From the NCBI GenBank assembly GCA_034437275.1, contig DAOTUD010000184.1, forward strand, positions 1-27,315: a DNA stretch of 27,315 bases, written 5' to 3'. This stretch comes from TC-15 sp034437275. Its GTDB lineage: Bacteria; Chloroflexota; Anaerolineae; Aggregatilineales; Aggregatilineaceae. Shown piece after piece: positions 14,198 through 22,386 of the stretch; position 1 is the first letter of the stretch; each line of letters begins with the position of its first letter. A program made the translations under genes and the position numbers. The notes under the pieces were generated by a model that worked only from the letters and a program-made list of their open reading frames with translations, had not been told where the DNA came from and searched no databases.

Positions 14198-15238
14198 CTA
14201 ACCCGGCACTTGAATCAATGCGACGGTAATGTTATCCGAGCCGCCGCGCTCGTTCGCCAGATTAACCAACGCGCCACAAGCCCCTTGTGGGTTGCTGTGT
14301 TTGCGGACAATCGCCGTGATCGTGTCTTCTGTCACCAGATTCCACAACCCGTCGCTGCACAGCAACAAACGCGAACGCGGCCCCAACCGCCGCGAGATCG
14401 CATCGACATCAAGATTCTCATTCTGGCCGATAGCCCGGTAGAGCACGTTACGCTGAGGGTGCTCAATGGCTTCCTGGGGGGTAAGCTGGTCCAGTTCGAT
14501 CAAGCGCTGGACCAGGGAATGGTCACGCGTGATTTGCTCGATGCCTTCGTCGGTGATCATGTACGCGCGGCTGTCCCCCACATGGGCGATATAGGCCAGG
14601 TCGCCCAAAATGACAGCCGCGGTGACGGTCGTCCCGCCTTCGGGAATCTGATCCGTCACCGCGTCATTGGCATTTTGTACTGCTTCGCGCAGAATGTCCG
14701 AGATAGCCGGACGATCGGGGCTGTCCATTTCATGCCTCAGCAAGGGCAGATAAATCTGGTCGAGCACATGCCGTGCCACCATCCGCGCCGTGATTGCCGA
14801 GGCTTTCTCTCCATCATGGTGCCCGCCCATGCCATCCGCCACGATAAACAGCCCAAAATCGGGCAGTTCGTCGCTGCTGGTGCCCGCAGCCACCATGCTC
14901 AGAACCGCGTCCTGGTTGTTCCCGCGTACCATGCCAACGTCGCTCAGTTGGCCAAACTCAAGACGCTGTCCGGGTTGAGGTACAATCGTTTCCAGTGGAG
15001 GCAAGGGTCGGGTTCCTACGATATCCGCCTGATCAGGCGTTACGATCGGTGTTTCGTCGCTAGCAGTCTCGTCGGTCGATGAACGGGGGGCCTCTTCCGA
15101 TACCTTGTCCGGCGCGTCAATGACCGGTTCTGGGGCGGACGTGGGCGATGGTTGGTCTTCAGATGTAATCGAAATGTCGTCTTCGGTCGTGGCATTGGAA
15201 TTACTAGTCAGGCCCAAGATACGGCGCAATAAATCCAT
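14198..15238 (-). CDS. PP2C-type Ser/Thr protein phosphatase
   Basis: The 346-aa protein has a PP2C catalytic domain over about residues 95-345. It shows VGMVRGNNQDA, the metal-binding VADGMGGHHDGE, VGDSRAY, LCSDGLW and GGSDNITVAL, so all metal-coordinating aspartates appear present. PP2C enzymes dephosphorylate Ser/Thr residues and normally oppose the neighbouring kinase. The first 90 residues are a low-complexity linker rich in Ser, Thr, Asp, Glu and Pro, with several Thr followed by acidic residues (ATTEDD, SDETP). This part could be a kinase substrate and an FHA docking site, which is inference. The gene follows the kinase by 19 bp and precedes the J-domain/vWA gene by 18 bp. Confidence 0.93.
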   Translation of the reverse strand: MDLLRRILGLTSNSNATTEDDISITSEDQPSPTSAPEPVIDAPDKVSEEAPRSSTDETASDETPIVTPDQADIVGTRPLPPLETIVPQPGQRLEFGQLSDVGMVRGNNQDAVLSMVAAGTSSDELPDFGLFIVADGMGGHHDGEKASAITARMVARHVLDQIYLPLLRHEMDSPDRPAISDILREAVQNANDAVTDQIPEGGTTVTAAVILGDLAYIAHVGDSRAYMITDEGIEQITRDHSLVQRLIELDQLTPQEAIEHPQRNVLYRAIGQNENLDVDAISRRLGPRSRLLLCSDGLWNLVTEDTITAIVRKHSNPQGACGALVNLANERGGSDNITVALIQVPG

Positions 15239-15257
15239 CAGTTTTTTCTCCGGCAGG

Positions 15258-17162
15258 CTACGCCTTTAGCGCATAGATATGATGATCCATAGAACCAATA
15301 TACACGACATCGTCGTGCACAACAGGGGATGACGGAACCGGAGCCTGAGTCTCAAAACACCAACGCATGTTACCGTTTTTCGAATCTAAGCTGTAAACCT
15401 TGCCATCAATCCCACCAAAATAAACAGAGCCATCGACATAGGCCGGGGATGATGTGACCTGGCCCTCTGTTTCGAAAATCCACCGTTCTTTGCCGCTGGC
15501 GATATCAATCGCGTACATGTGGCCATCGACAGACCCGACGAATATCTTCTCATCGCCCACAACCGGCGACGATATCACGGGTTTGTTGGTACGATACGTC
15601 CACACCTTCCACCCGCGTGCAATATCCAGCGCATATACATGCCAGTCTAACGAGCCAAAGAACACCAGGCCGTCATGCTCCACCGGTGACGATACAACGG
15701 CGCGCTTGGCTTTAAAGCGCCATATAAGCTGGCCAGAGAGATCAATCCCGACAACATCGCCGGATTGCATCCCGACCACGATGATCTCCCCCGTGACCAA
15801 AGGACGCGACCGGATCGGCACGCCGGCTTCCCACTTCCACTGCACACGCCCGGTCGAAATGCGCACCGCATAGAGGTTGCCGTCGTCACTGCCGAAGAAC
15901 ACGTGCCCGTGCGCCACGGAAGGCGACGACTGAATCGGCTCGTGGGCGCGGACCGTCCAGCGCACCTGCTTGACCCGCGCATCTAACGCATACAACTGAT
16001 GATCCAGCGACCCAAACAACACGAGATTTTCGTCTTCTGCCACTACCGGCGTCGATACAATGCCTTCCTGGGCGGCATACTTCCACCGGAAAGAACCATC
16101 CTCGATATTGAAGGTGTACAGGTTGTTATCGTTGGCCCCCACGTACAGGATACCACTGCTGACCGTCGGGGAAGAGCGAATCTCGCTTTCACATTGGAAG
16201 CTCCACAGCGCCTGCACGCCCTCTTCGATGTCACCCCAATCCGACATCTCGCCTTCGGCTTCCGCGTCAAGCTGGGTGCCGGCATAGGCATTGCCCGACA
16301 ACTGTTCGAGCGCCTCTTTCATGCCTGCGGCGTCGGCAAAGCGGTTTTCTGGCTCGAAGGCCAACGCCTTCATCAGCACCGCCTCAAAGCCCGGCGTGAC
16401 TTGCTCGTTGAAGTCGCGGATCGGACGCTCGGCGAACGTGAAGGGCGGCTCCAGGCGTGGGTCGCGGCGGGTCAAGATGTGGTGCAGCGTCGCGCCGACA
16501 CCATACACATCGCTGGCCGGGGTGGCCTCGCCCCGATATTGCTCGGGGGCCGAATACCCCTCGGTGCCGATGGTGGTGCCCTTTTGGCCCTGCTGGAAAA
16601 TCTTGGCGATGCCAAAATCCACCAGGCGCAGCCGGCCATGCTGGTCGATCATGATGTTGGATGGCTTGACATCCCGGAAAATAATCGGCTCGTTTTCCTG
16701 CCGGTGCAGATAGCCCAGCACATCGCACAACTCCATCGCCCACCGGAATACCGTTTCGACTGGCAGGCTGTCGGGCATGGAGTTCAAGATGGCTTCGAGA
16801 TCGCGCCCGTTGATGTATTCCATCACCAGGTAGGCGCGCGTCTTGCTGGGGAAGTAGTCATAGATTTCCGGGACAGCGGGATGGCTCAGCGAGGCTAATA
16901 TATCTGACTCACGCTCAAAGGTGCGCAGCGTCAGCTCGCGCATATTCTGATCGGTCGATAGGTTCAGCATTTCTTTCACGGCGACATGCCGTGTCACGTT
17001 CGGGAAGCGCAGGTCACGGGCCTGATAGACCGATCCCATGCCCCCGACGCCAATCACACCGGTGATGCGATAGCGTCCCTGAAGCACAGAGCCAGGCTGC
17101 AATGCCCCTTCACCAGATGGGTCAGGTGGTGGATTCTTGGCAAACTTCTGAGTGTCAACCAT
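15258..17162 (-). CDS. Ser/Thr protein kinase with eight-repeat PQQ-like propeller
   Basis: Counting from ATG 17162, the 634-aa protein has a Hanks-type kinase domain over about residues 28-300. It has a glycine loop GVGGMGSVYQARD, catalytic Lys63, FRDVKPSN (Asp164, with Phe replacing the His of HRD) and VDFG (Asp182), followed by GTEGYSAPEQY. The C-terminal half (about 325-634) is eight repeats of about 38-40 residues. Each opens with SSP/STP/SRP, has a FGS/VGS strand and a LYALD-like strand, and ends in W plus an aromatic: a PQQ-type beta-propeller. No hydrophobic membrane helix lies between the two halves, so the propeller should be cytosolic. ATG 17162 has AAAGG nine bases upstream; a TTG at 17171 is the alternative. 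It is the first gene of the signalling cluster, behind a canonical promoter. Confidence 0.93.
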   Translation of the reverse strand: MVDTQKFAKNPPPDPSGEGALQPGSVLQGRYRITGVIGVGGMGSVYQARDLRFPNVTRHVAVKEMLNLSTDQNMRELTLRTFERESDILASLSHPAVPEIYDYFPSKTRAYLVMEYINGRDLEAILNSMPDSLPVETVFRWAMELCDVLGYLHRQENEPIIFRDVKPSNIMIDQHGRLRLVDFGIAKIFQQGQKGTTIGTEGYSAPEQYRGEATPASDVYGVGATLHHILTRRDPRLEPPFTFAERPIRDFNEQVTPGFEAVLMKALAFEPENRFADAAGMKEALEQLSGNAYAGTQLDAEAEGEMSDWGDIEEGVQALWSFQCESEIRSSPTVSSGILYVGANDNNLYTFNIEDGSFRWKYAAQEGIVSTPVVAEDENLVLFGSLDHQLYALDARVKQVRWTVRAHEPIQSSPSVAHGHVFFGSDDGNLYAVRISTGRVQWKWEAGVPIRSRPLVTGEIIVVGMQSGDVVGIDLSGQLIWRFKAKRAVVSSPVEHDGLVFFGSLDWHVYALDIARGWKVWTYRTNKPVISSPVVGDEKIFVGSVDGHMYAIDIASGKERWIFETEGQVTSSPAYVDGSVYFGGIDGKVYSLDSKNGNMRWCFETQAPVPSSPVVHDDVVYIGSMDHHIYALKA

Positions 17163-17222
17163 CAAACTCAACCTTTAAAATAACCAAAAGATGCTAGGTG
17201 GATAATGGCGCGATTTGAGGCT

Positions 17223-17251
17223 ATTATAGTGATCCCGTAACGTTCTCGCAA
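17223..17251 (-). promoter_or_regulatory. Sigma70-type promoter of the kinase cluster
   Basis: On the minus strand TTGCGA (17251-17246) and a perfect TATAAT (17228-17223) are separated by 17 bp. Transcription would start near 17216, giving a leader of about 54 nt before ATG 17162. With short or overlapping junctions downstream, it can serve the six genes from kinase to response regulator. Confidence 0.7.
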
Positions 17252-17308
17252 TCAGTTTGTGGAAAAGCCCCATTCATACCGTATGGCGTTACACAGAATA
17301 TTAACAAT

Positions 17309-18493
17309 ATGCCCACAAATAACTGTAAAAATCTTGCGCCGATTGCGATCTACATTCACTTTCCTTTTTGCCGGTCACGGTGCAGCTATTGTGCGGTCAA
17401 CACGTACAATGGACACACCGCGCTGATCCCGACCTATCTCGACAGCCTCCAACGCGAGCTGCGGGCGGTGATGGCTGTTTGCCGGCTGCCGGCCCATACG
17501 ATCTATTTTGGCGGCGGGACTCCCAGCCTGGCCCCGCCCGATGCCATTCACCGGATCATCCAGCAGTGCCGCGCGTCGTTTACGCTGTCAGCAGCGGTTG
17601 AGATCACGCTGGAGGCGAATCCCGGCACGCTCGCTCCCCACACCTTAACCGGCTTGCGGCAGACAGGTGTCAACCGCTTGAGCCTCGGAATGCAGTCCGC
17701 CGTACCGGGCGAACTGCGGCTGTTCCGTCGCCGGCATACCCTGGATGATGTACGGGCTGCCGTCCATGCCGCGCGCCAGGCGGGGGTCGCCAACATCAAC
17801 CTCGACCTGATCTACGGGATACCTGGGCAGCCAGCGGCTGCATGGCAGCATAGCCTGGAAACAGCGCTGACCATGGAACCCGATCATATATCATTATACA
17901 GCCTGACCGTCGAAAATGGCACCCCGCTGGCCAACTGGATCGCTCACGGGCAGATCGCCGCCCCCGATCCCGACCGCGCGGCGGACAGGTACGAATGGGC
18001 GGCAGAGCGCTTGCAGGCCGCCGGTTTCGAGCAGTACGAGATCAGCAATTGGGCCAGGCCGGGCGCAGCGTGCCGCCATAACGTCCATGTCTGGCAAAAC
18101 CGGCCCTATCTCGGGTTTGGCGCGGGGGCACATGGGTTTGCCGAGGGGGTGCGCTATGCCAATGTCCTGCATCCCGCCGACTACGTGGCACGCCTTCGCG
18201 CGCCGGGTGAGATTCGTCCATTTCCATGCTCGGCGGCGGTCAACGTGATCGAACCGGTCGACCGGCACGCCGAAATGGTCGACACGATGATCATGGGGCT
18301 GCGGCTGACGCAGGACGGGGTTTCCCCCACGACGTTTTACGAGCGCTTTGGCCGCCCCCTGGACGAGACGTATGGGGCCACGCTGGCGCAGTTACGCGCG
18401 CAAGGTCTGGTCGACTATGCGCCTGGCAAAGCGGCCCGCCTGACCAGCCGGGGCCGGCTGCTGGGTAACCACGTATTCGCGGCGTTTGTCTGA
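17309..18493 (+). CDS. hemW: HemW-type radical SAM protein (coproporphyrinogen oxidase-like)
   Basis: HemW proteins are radical SAM, iron-sulfur proteins that bind and hand over heme. They are often annotated as oxygen-independent coproporphyrinogen oxidase but usually lack that activity. The 394-aa protein has the cluster motif FPFCRSRCSYCAVN near residue 21 (CxxxCxxC), GGGTPSL, LEANPGT, NRLSLGMQS, NLDLIYGIPGQ and EISNWARPG. A C-terminal HemN-like domain with LGFGAGAHGF follows. The order and length fit HemW. No clear ribosome-binding site precedes ATG 17309. It is divergent from the kinase cluster and followed 75 bp later by the MEMO1-like gene, which has its own possible promoter. Confidence 0.88.
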   Translation: MPTNNCKNLAPIAIYIHFPFCRSRCSYCAVNTYNGHTALIPTYLDSLQRELRAVMAVCRLPAHTIYFGGGTPSLAPPDAIHRIIQQCRASFTLSAAVEITLEANPGTLAPHTLTGLRQTGVNRLSLGMQSAVPGELRLFRRRHTLDDVRAAVHAARQAGVANINLDLIYGIPGQPAAAWQHSLETALTMEPDHISLYSLTVENGTPLANWIAHGQIAAPDPDRAADRYEWAAERLQAAGFEQYEISNWARPGAACRHNVHVWQNRPYLGFGAGAHGFAEGVRYANVLHPADYVARLRAPGEIRPFPCSAAVNVIEPVDRHAEMVDTMIMGLRLTQDGVSPTTFYERFGRPLDETYGATLAQLRAQGLVDYAPGKAARLTSRGRLLGNHVFAAFV

Positions 18494-18535
18494 GCATCGG
18501 GGACACGCCAGGGGTGTTTCTGGCAAGGGGAATCG

Positions 18536-18560
18536 TGCTACACTATAACAAAAAAGGAGG
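18536..18560 (+). promoter_or_regulatory. Extended -10 and strong Shine-Dalgarno for the MEMO1-like gene
   Basis: TGCTACACT (18536-18544) is an extended -10 element with no good -35. AAGGAGG (18554-18560) lies eight bases before ATG 18569. The distance between them leaves room for only a very short leader. Confidence 0.35.
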
Positions 18561-18568
18561 GCACAACC

Positions 18569-19393
18569 ATGAGCACACAACCAGATATTCGCCCGTCCCC
18601 TTTTGCCGGAAAATTTTATCCAGGCCGTTCGCAGCAATTGGCCCAGGCGGTCGATAAGTACATGGCGCAAGCGGACACGTCCGTCCCAGCGGGCCGGATC
18701 ATCGCCGTGCTGGCCCCCCACGCCGGATACCAGTATTCCGGTGCGGTGGCCGGACACGCTTTTCGCCCGGTGCAGGGCATGGATGTCGACATCGTGGTGC
18801 TGGTGGGGCCATCACACCACTCGTACCCCTACCGTGCGATCACGACCGGCCACGATGCCTACCAGACCCCGCTGGGGCAGGTGCCGGTTGCGCATGATGT
18901 TTTGGAAGGGCTGAACCAGACTGTCGCGGTCCAGACGGTGCACGCCGACAACGAACATTCGCTCGAAGTGGAACTGCCTTTTTTGCAGCAGGTGCTGGGC
19001 GACTTCCAGATCGTGCCGCTGTCGCTGATCGACCAGTCGCTGCGGATGGCCCAAACGCTGGGTAAAGCCCTGGCTGCTGAGCTTCAAGATCGCAAGGCGC
19101 TGTTAGTGGCCAGTTCCGACCTGTCACACTATTATCCGCAAGCCGTCGCCAACAAGCTGGACCAGACGATGCTGGATGCGGTCGCCAACTTCGACCCGGA
19201 GGCGGTGCTCCAGGCAGAAGAAGAGGGGCGCGGGTTCGCCTGTGGGCGCGGGGCGATAGCGACGGTGATGATCGCTGCCCGTGCGTTAGGCGCGAACGCG
19301 GCGGACGTGGTCCGCTATGCGACCTCTGGCGATGCGTCCGGGATGTATAACCAGGTCGTCGGCTATGGCGCGGCCTTGTTTTACCAGCGTTAG
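18569..19393 (+). CDS. MEMO1 / AmmeMemoRadiSam system protein B family
   Basis: This 274-aa protein matches the MEMO1 family over its full length. It has SPFAGKFYPG at the start, APHAGYQYSG, a GPSHHSY metal-site region, EHSLEVELPFLQ, SSDLSHYYP and GFACGRGAI, which holds the conserved cysteine. MEMO1-like proteins have a dioxygenase-like fold that binds metal. In bacteria they usually accompany an AMMECR1 protein and a radical SAM enzyme in a system of unknown chemistry. Neither partner is adjacent here; the nearby radical SAM protein is HemW-like. The gene has the strongest Shine-Dalgarno in the region. Its stop lies six bases before the priA start, so the two are likely co-transcribed. Confidence 0.9.
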   Translation: MSTQPDIRPSPFAGKFYPGRSQQLAQAVDKYMAQADTSVPAGRIIAVLAPHAGYQYSGAVAGHAFRPVQGMDVDIVVLVGPSHHSYPYRAITTGHDAYQTPLGQVPVAHDVLEGLNQTVAVQTVHADNEHSLEVELPFLQQVLGDFQIVPLSLIDQSLRMAQTLGKALAAELQDRKALLVASSDLSHYYPQAVANKLDQTMLDAVANFDPEAVLQAEEEGRGFACGRGAIATVMIAARALGANAADVVRYATSGDASGMYNQVVGYGAALFYQR

Positions 19394-19399
19394 CGGTCG

Positions 19400-22333
19400 A
19401 TGTTTGCCGAAGTCGCCGTCAACCGCCGGGTGTATACCACCTTTCATTATCACATTCCGCCCGGACTGACCGGCGACATCGCGCCGGGCCACCTGGTGAA
19501 GGTGAGCTTCGGGACTGCCTACACAACCGGCATTGTCATCGACCTGCACGCCTCCTCTCCCATCCCTGAAACCAAGCCCCTCCTGGACCGGCTGGACCCG
19601 GTGCCGGTCGTCACGCCGGCGCAGCTTGCCCTGGCGCGGTGGCTGGCCGCCGAGACGTTAGCGCCGATCGGGATGTGCCTGTGGCTGATGCTGCCGCCGG
19701 GGTTGGCCAAACGCGGCGACATGCTGTATACGCTGGCCGACGAGGCCGCCGAGGGGCAGTCCGCCACGCAGACGCGCATCCTCAGCCTGCTGCGGCGACG
19801 AGGGCCGCTGCGCGGACGGCAGCTTGACCGGGCGCTGCCGCGTACGCGCTGGAAAAGCTCCGTGGCCGGGTTGATCGAGCGCGGCATCGTCACCCGCGAG
19901 CCGGTGCTCGATCCCCCGGACATCAAGCCCAAGACCGTGCGCACCGTTCAACTGGCGATCCCCCCGGACCGGATCGACGACATCGCGCCGCGCCTGGGGC
20001 GCGAATCACGGCGGGCGAACGTGCTGGAGGTGCTGCTCACCATGCGCGACCGGCGGCTGAGCCTGAGCGCGACGTGCATGGCGGTTGGGTGTGGCGAGGG
20101 GCCGATCAAGGCGCTGGCCGAGTCCGGCGATGTCACGCTGGAGCCGAAGATCATCTGGGTCGAACCCACTCTGCCGCTGGATACGCTTCAGGACCACATC
20201 GACGCAGGCGAATACGACCGCGCCCCGATGCAGAAAAGCGTGCTCGAGGCGCTGCTGGCGGCGGGCGGCCCGGTGCCCGTCAGCGAGTTGGACACCCCGG
20301 CAGTGAGACGCCTGGAAGACGCGGGCACGGTCCGGCGCTGGACCGACCCGGCAACCGTCGAGTTGTGCCTGTCGCCGGACGAGGCCCAGGCGCGCATCAT
20401 CGCCCTGCGCGGCGGCCAACCTTACCTGGACATCCTGCGCTTCCTGGCGCGCCAGGGGGAGCCGGTGCCGGTCGGCGAGGTGTACGCCGCAACCGACGCT
20501 GACCTCGGCAAATTGCAGCAGCTGGCCGAAGAGGGTCTCGTCACGCTGGGCGAAGCGGAAATTTGGCGCGATCCGCTGGGGGAGCAGGACTTTGTGCCGA
20601 CGCTGGCCCCCCCGCTAACCACGGCTCAGGTGCAAGCCTGGGAACAGATTCGCGGCTATATGGACACGGTGCATTGGGGCGAATTGTCGCCGCCGCCGGA
20701 GATGTCCGGCGTGTTCGTGCTGCATGGGGTGACCGGCTCCGGCAAAACCGAAATCTACATGCGGGCGGTCGAACGGGCGCTGGCCCAGGGGCGGCAGGCG
20801 ATTGTGCTGGTGCCGGAAATCTCGCTGACGCCGCAGACCGTGCGGCGGTTTGCGGCCCGCTTCCCCGACCGCGTCTCGGTAATCCACAGCGGGCTGACCC
20901 CGGGCGAGCGTTACGACACATGGCGGCGCGCCCGGGCAGGCGACATCCATGTGATCGTCGGCGCGCGCTCGGCGCTGTTCGCCCCGCTGCCGGATGCCGG
21001 CCTGGTGATCCTCGACGAAGAACACGACGACAGCTACAAGCAGTCCCCGCCCATCGCGCCCCCCTACTACCATGCCCGCGATACCGCGATCCAACTGATG
21101 CGCATCACGCGAGGCACGGTGCTGCTGGGCAGTGCCACCCCGGACGTGGTGAGCACCTTTCGCGCCAGACATGGCGAGTATCACCTGCTGCAACTGCCGG
21201 ACCGGGTGCTGGCCCACCGCGAACGGATCGCCGAGCTGGTGCGCCGCCTCAACGCCCCGTCCGCGCGCTATCGTCCGACCGACGCCCCGGAAGCGGTGAG
21301 CACCGACCTGCCCGCTGTGCAGGTGGTCGACATGCGGCAAGAGTTGCGGGCCGGCAACCGCAGCATCTTCAGCCGGGCGCTGCATACCGCGCTCAACGAG
21401 GTGTTCGCGCGCGGCGAGCAGGCGATCCTGTTCTTGAACCGGCGCGGGACGGCGACGTTTGTGATGTGCCGTGACTGCGGCTATATCGTCAACTGCCCGC
21501 GCTGCGATACCCCGCTGACCTATCACGGCCCGCGCCATGCCTTGCTGTGCCATTACTGCGGCTATACGCGCGATCACATCACCCAGTGTCCGGACTGCGG
21601 CAGCACGCGCATCAAGCACTTCGGGCAGGGCACCGAGTTGATCGAAGCGGCGGTCCGCAGCGAGTTTCCCAGCACGCGGACCATCCGCTGGGACCGCGAT
21701 ACCGCCACCGGGCATGATGCCCACGCCGCGATCTTGCGGCGCTTCAGCCAGGGCGAGGCCGACATCTTGATCGGCACCCAGATGATCGCCAAAGGGTTGG
21801 ACCTGCCGCAGGTGACGCTGGTCGGCATTGTGTCGGCAGATACTGCGCTCGGGCTGCCGGATTATCGCTCCAGCGAACGCACCTTCCAACTATTGACGCA
21901 GGTCGCCGGGCGCGCGGGGCGCGGTGTGCTGGGCGGACGGGTGATCTTGCAGAGCTACCTGCCCGATCACTACGCGATCCGCGCCGCTGCACAGCATGAT
22001 TACGCCGCGTTTTACCGCCAGGAAATCGCCTATCGCCAGGACCAACGCTATCCCCCCTTTCGCCGGCTGGCCCGGCTGTTGTTCCAGGAATCGAGCTATG
22101 CCCGCGCGGAAAAAGAGGCCCGGCGCGCAGCAACCGTGCTGCAGCAGCGCATCGACGACGGGCAGTTCACCGCCACCGAACTGATCGGGCCGACGCCCTG
22201 TTTTTTCGCCAAACGGAATAACCTGTACCGCTGGCATGTAATCCTGCGCAGTCCCGATCCGGTTGCGGTGCTCTCCGGGATCGATATTGCAGATAACTGG
22301 TTTGTGGATGTGGACCCGGTTGATATGTTGTGA
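19400..22333 (+). CDS. priA: Primosomal replication-restart helicase PriA, extended form
   Basis: PriA recognises stalled forks and reloads the replicative helicase. This 977-aa version has the 3'-end-binding domain (about 1-110), Walker A GVTGSGKTE (about residue 443) and the DEEH box (about 538). An eight-cysteine zinc-binding insert lies at about 690-740 (CRDC, CPRC, CHYC, CPDC). It also has GTQMIAKGLDLPQV, QVAGRAGRG and a C-terminal domain. Usual PriA proteins are about 730-850 aa, with Walker A near residue 230. The extra length lies between about residues 120 and 400 and contains four winged-helix-like repeats where one is normal. It starts six bases after the MEMO1-like gene; no strong ribosome-binding site is seen. 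Confidence 0.95.
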   Translation: MFAEVAVNRRVYTTFHYHIPPGLTGDIAPGHLVKVSFGTAYTTGIVIDLHASSPIPETKPLLDRLDPVPVVTPAQLALARWLAAETLAPIGMCLWLMLPPGLAKRGDMLYTLADEAAEGQSATQTRILSLLRRRGPLRGRQLDRALPRTRWKSSVAGLIERGIVTREPVLDPPDIKPKTVRTVQLAIPPDRIDDIAPRLGRESRRANVLEVLLTMRDRRLSLSATCMAVGCGEGPIKALAESGDVTLEPKIIWVEPTLPLDTLQDHIDAGEYDRAPMQKSVLEALLAAGGPVPVSELDTPAVRRLEDAGTVRRWTDPATVELCLSPDEAQARIIALRGGQPYLDILRFLARQGEPVPVGEVYAATDADLGKLQQLAEEGLVTLGEAEIWRDPLGEQDFVPTLAPPLTTAQVQAWEQIRGYMDTVHWGELSPPPEMSGVFVLHGVTGSGKTEIYMRAVERALAQGRQAIVLVPEISLTPQTVRRFAARFPDRVSVIHSGLTPGERYDTWRRARAGDIHVIVGARSALFAPLPDAGLVILDEEHDDSYKQSPPIAPPYYHARDTAIQLMRITRGTVLLGSATPDVVSTFRARHGEYHLLQLPDRVLAHRERIAELVRRLNAPSARYRPTDAPEAVSTDLPAVQVVDMRQELRAGNRSIFSRALHTALNEVFARGEQAILFLNRRGTATFVMCRDCGYIVNCPRCDTPLTYHGPRHALLCHYCGYTRDHITQCPDCGSTRIKHFGQGTELIEAAVRSEFPSTRTIRWDRDTATGHDAHAAILRRFSQGEADILIGTQMIAKGLDLPQVTLVGIVSADTALGLPDYRSSERTFQLLTQVAGRAGRGVLGGRVILQSYLPDHYAIRAAAQHDYAAFYRQEIAYRQDQRYPPFRRLARLLFQESSYARAEKEARRAATVLQQRIDDGQFTATELIGPTPCFFAKRNNLYRWHVILRSPDPVAVLSGIDIADNWFVDVDPVDML

Positions 22334-22357
22334 CTTAACGCCAGAATAACTTACAAT
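22328..22357 (+). promoter_or_regulatory. Sigma70-like promoter of the HTH regulator gene
   Basis: TTGTGA (22328-22333, overlapping the end of priA) and TACAAT (22352-22357) are 18 bp apart. AAGGAG follows at 22371, ten bases before ATG 22387. Confidence 0.5.
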
Positions 22358-22386
22358 AGCAGGTGCAGACAAGGAGTTGCTCACAG

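Noticed and set aside
12189..17162. Type VI secretion regulatory cluster
   Set aside because: Kinase, PP2C and FHA genes match the T6SS phosphorylation pathway, but no secretion structural gene is present and the probable host phylum is not known for T6SS.
18499..18520. Short hairpin after hemW (GCCAG ... CTGGC) as a terminator
   Set aside because: The stem is only five base pairs and is not followed by a T-run.
20615..21889. 424-aa open frame antisense to priA
   Set aside because: It overlaps conserved helicase motifs of PriA on the other strand and shows no domain of its own. The same holds for long antisense frames at 8089-9180 (pyrG) and 9156-10259 (adenosine deaminase).
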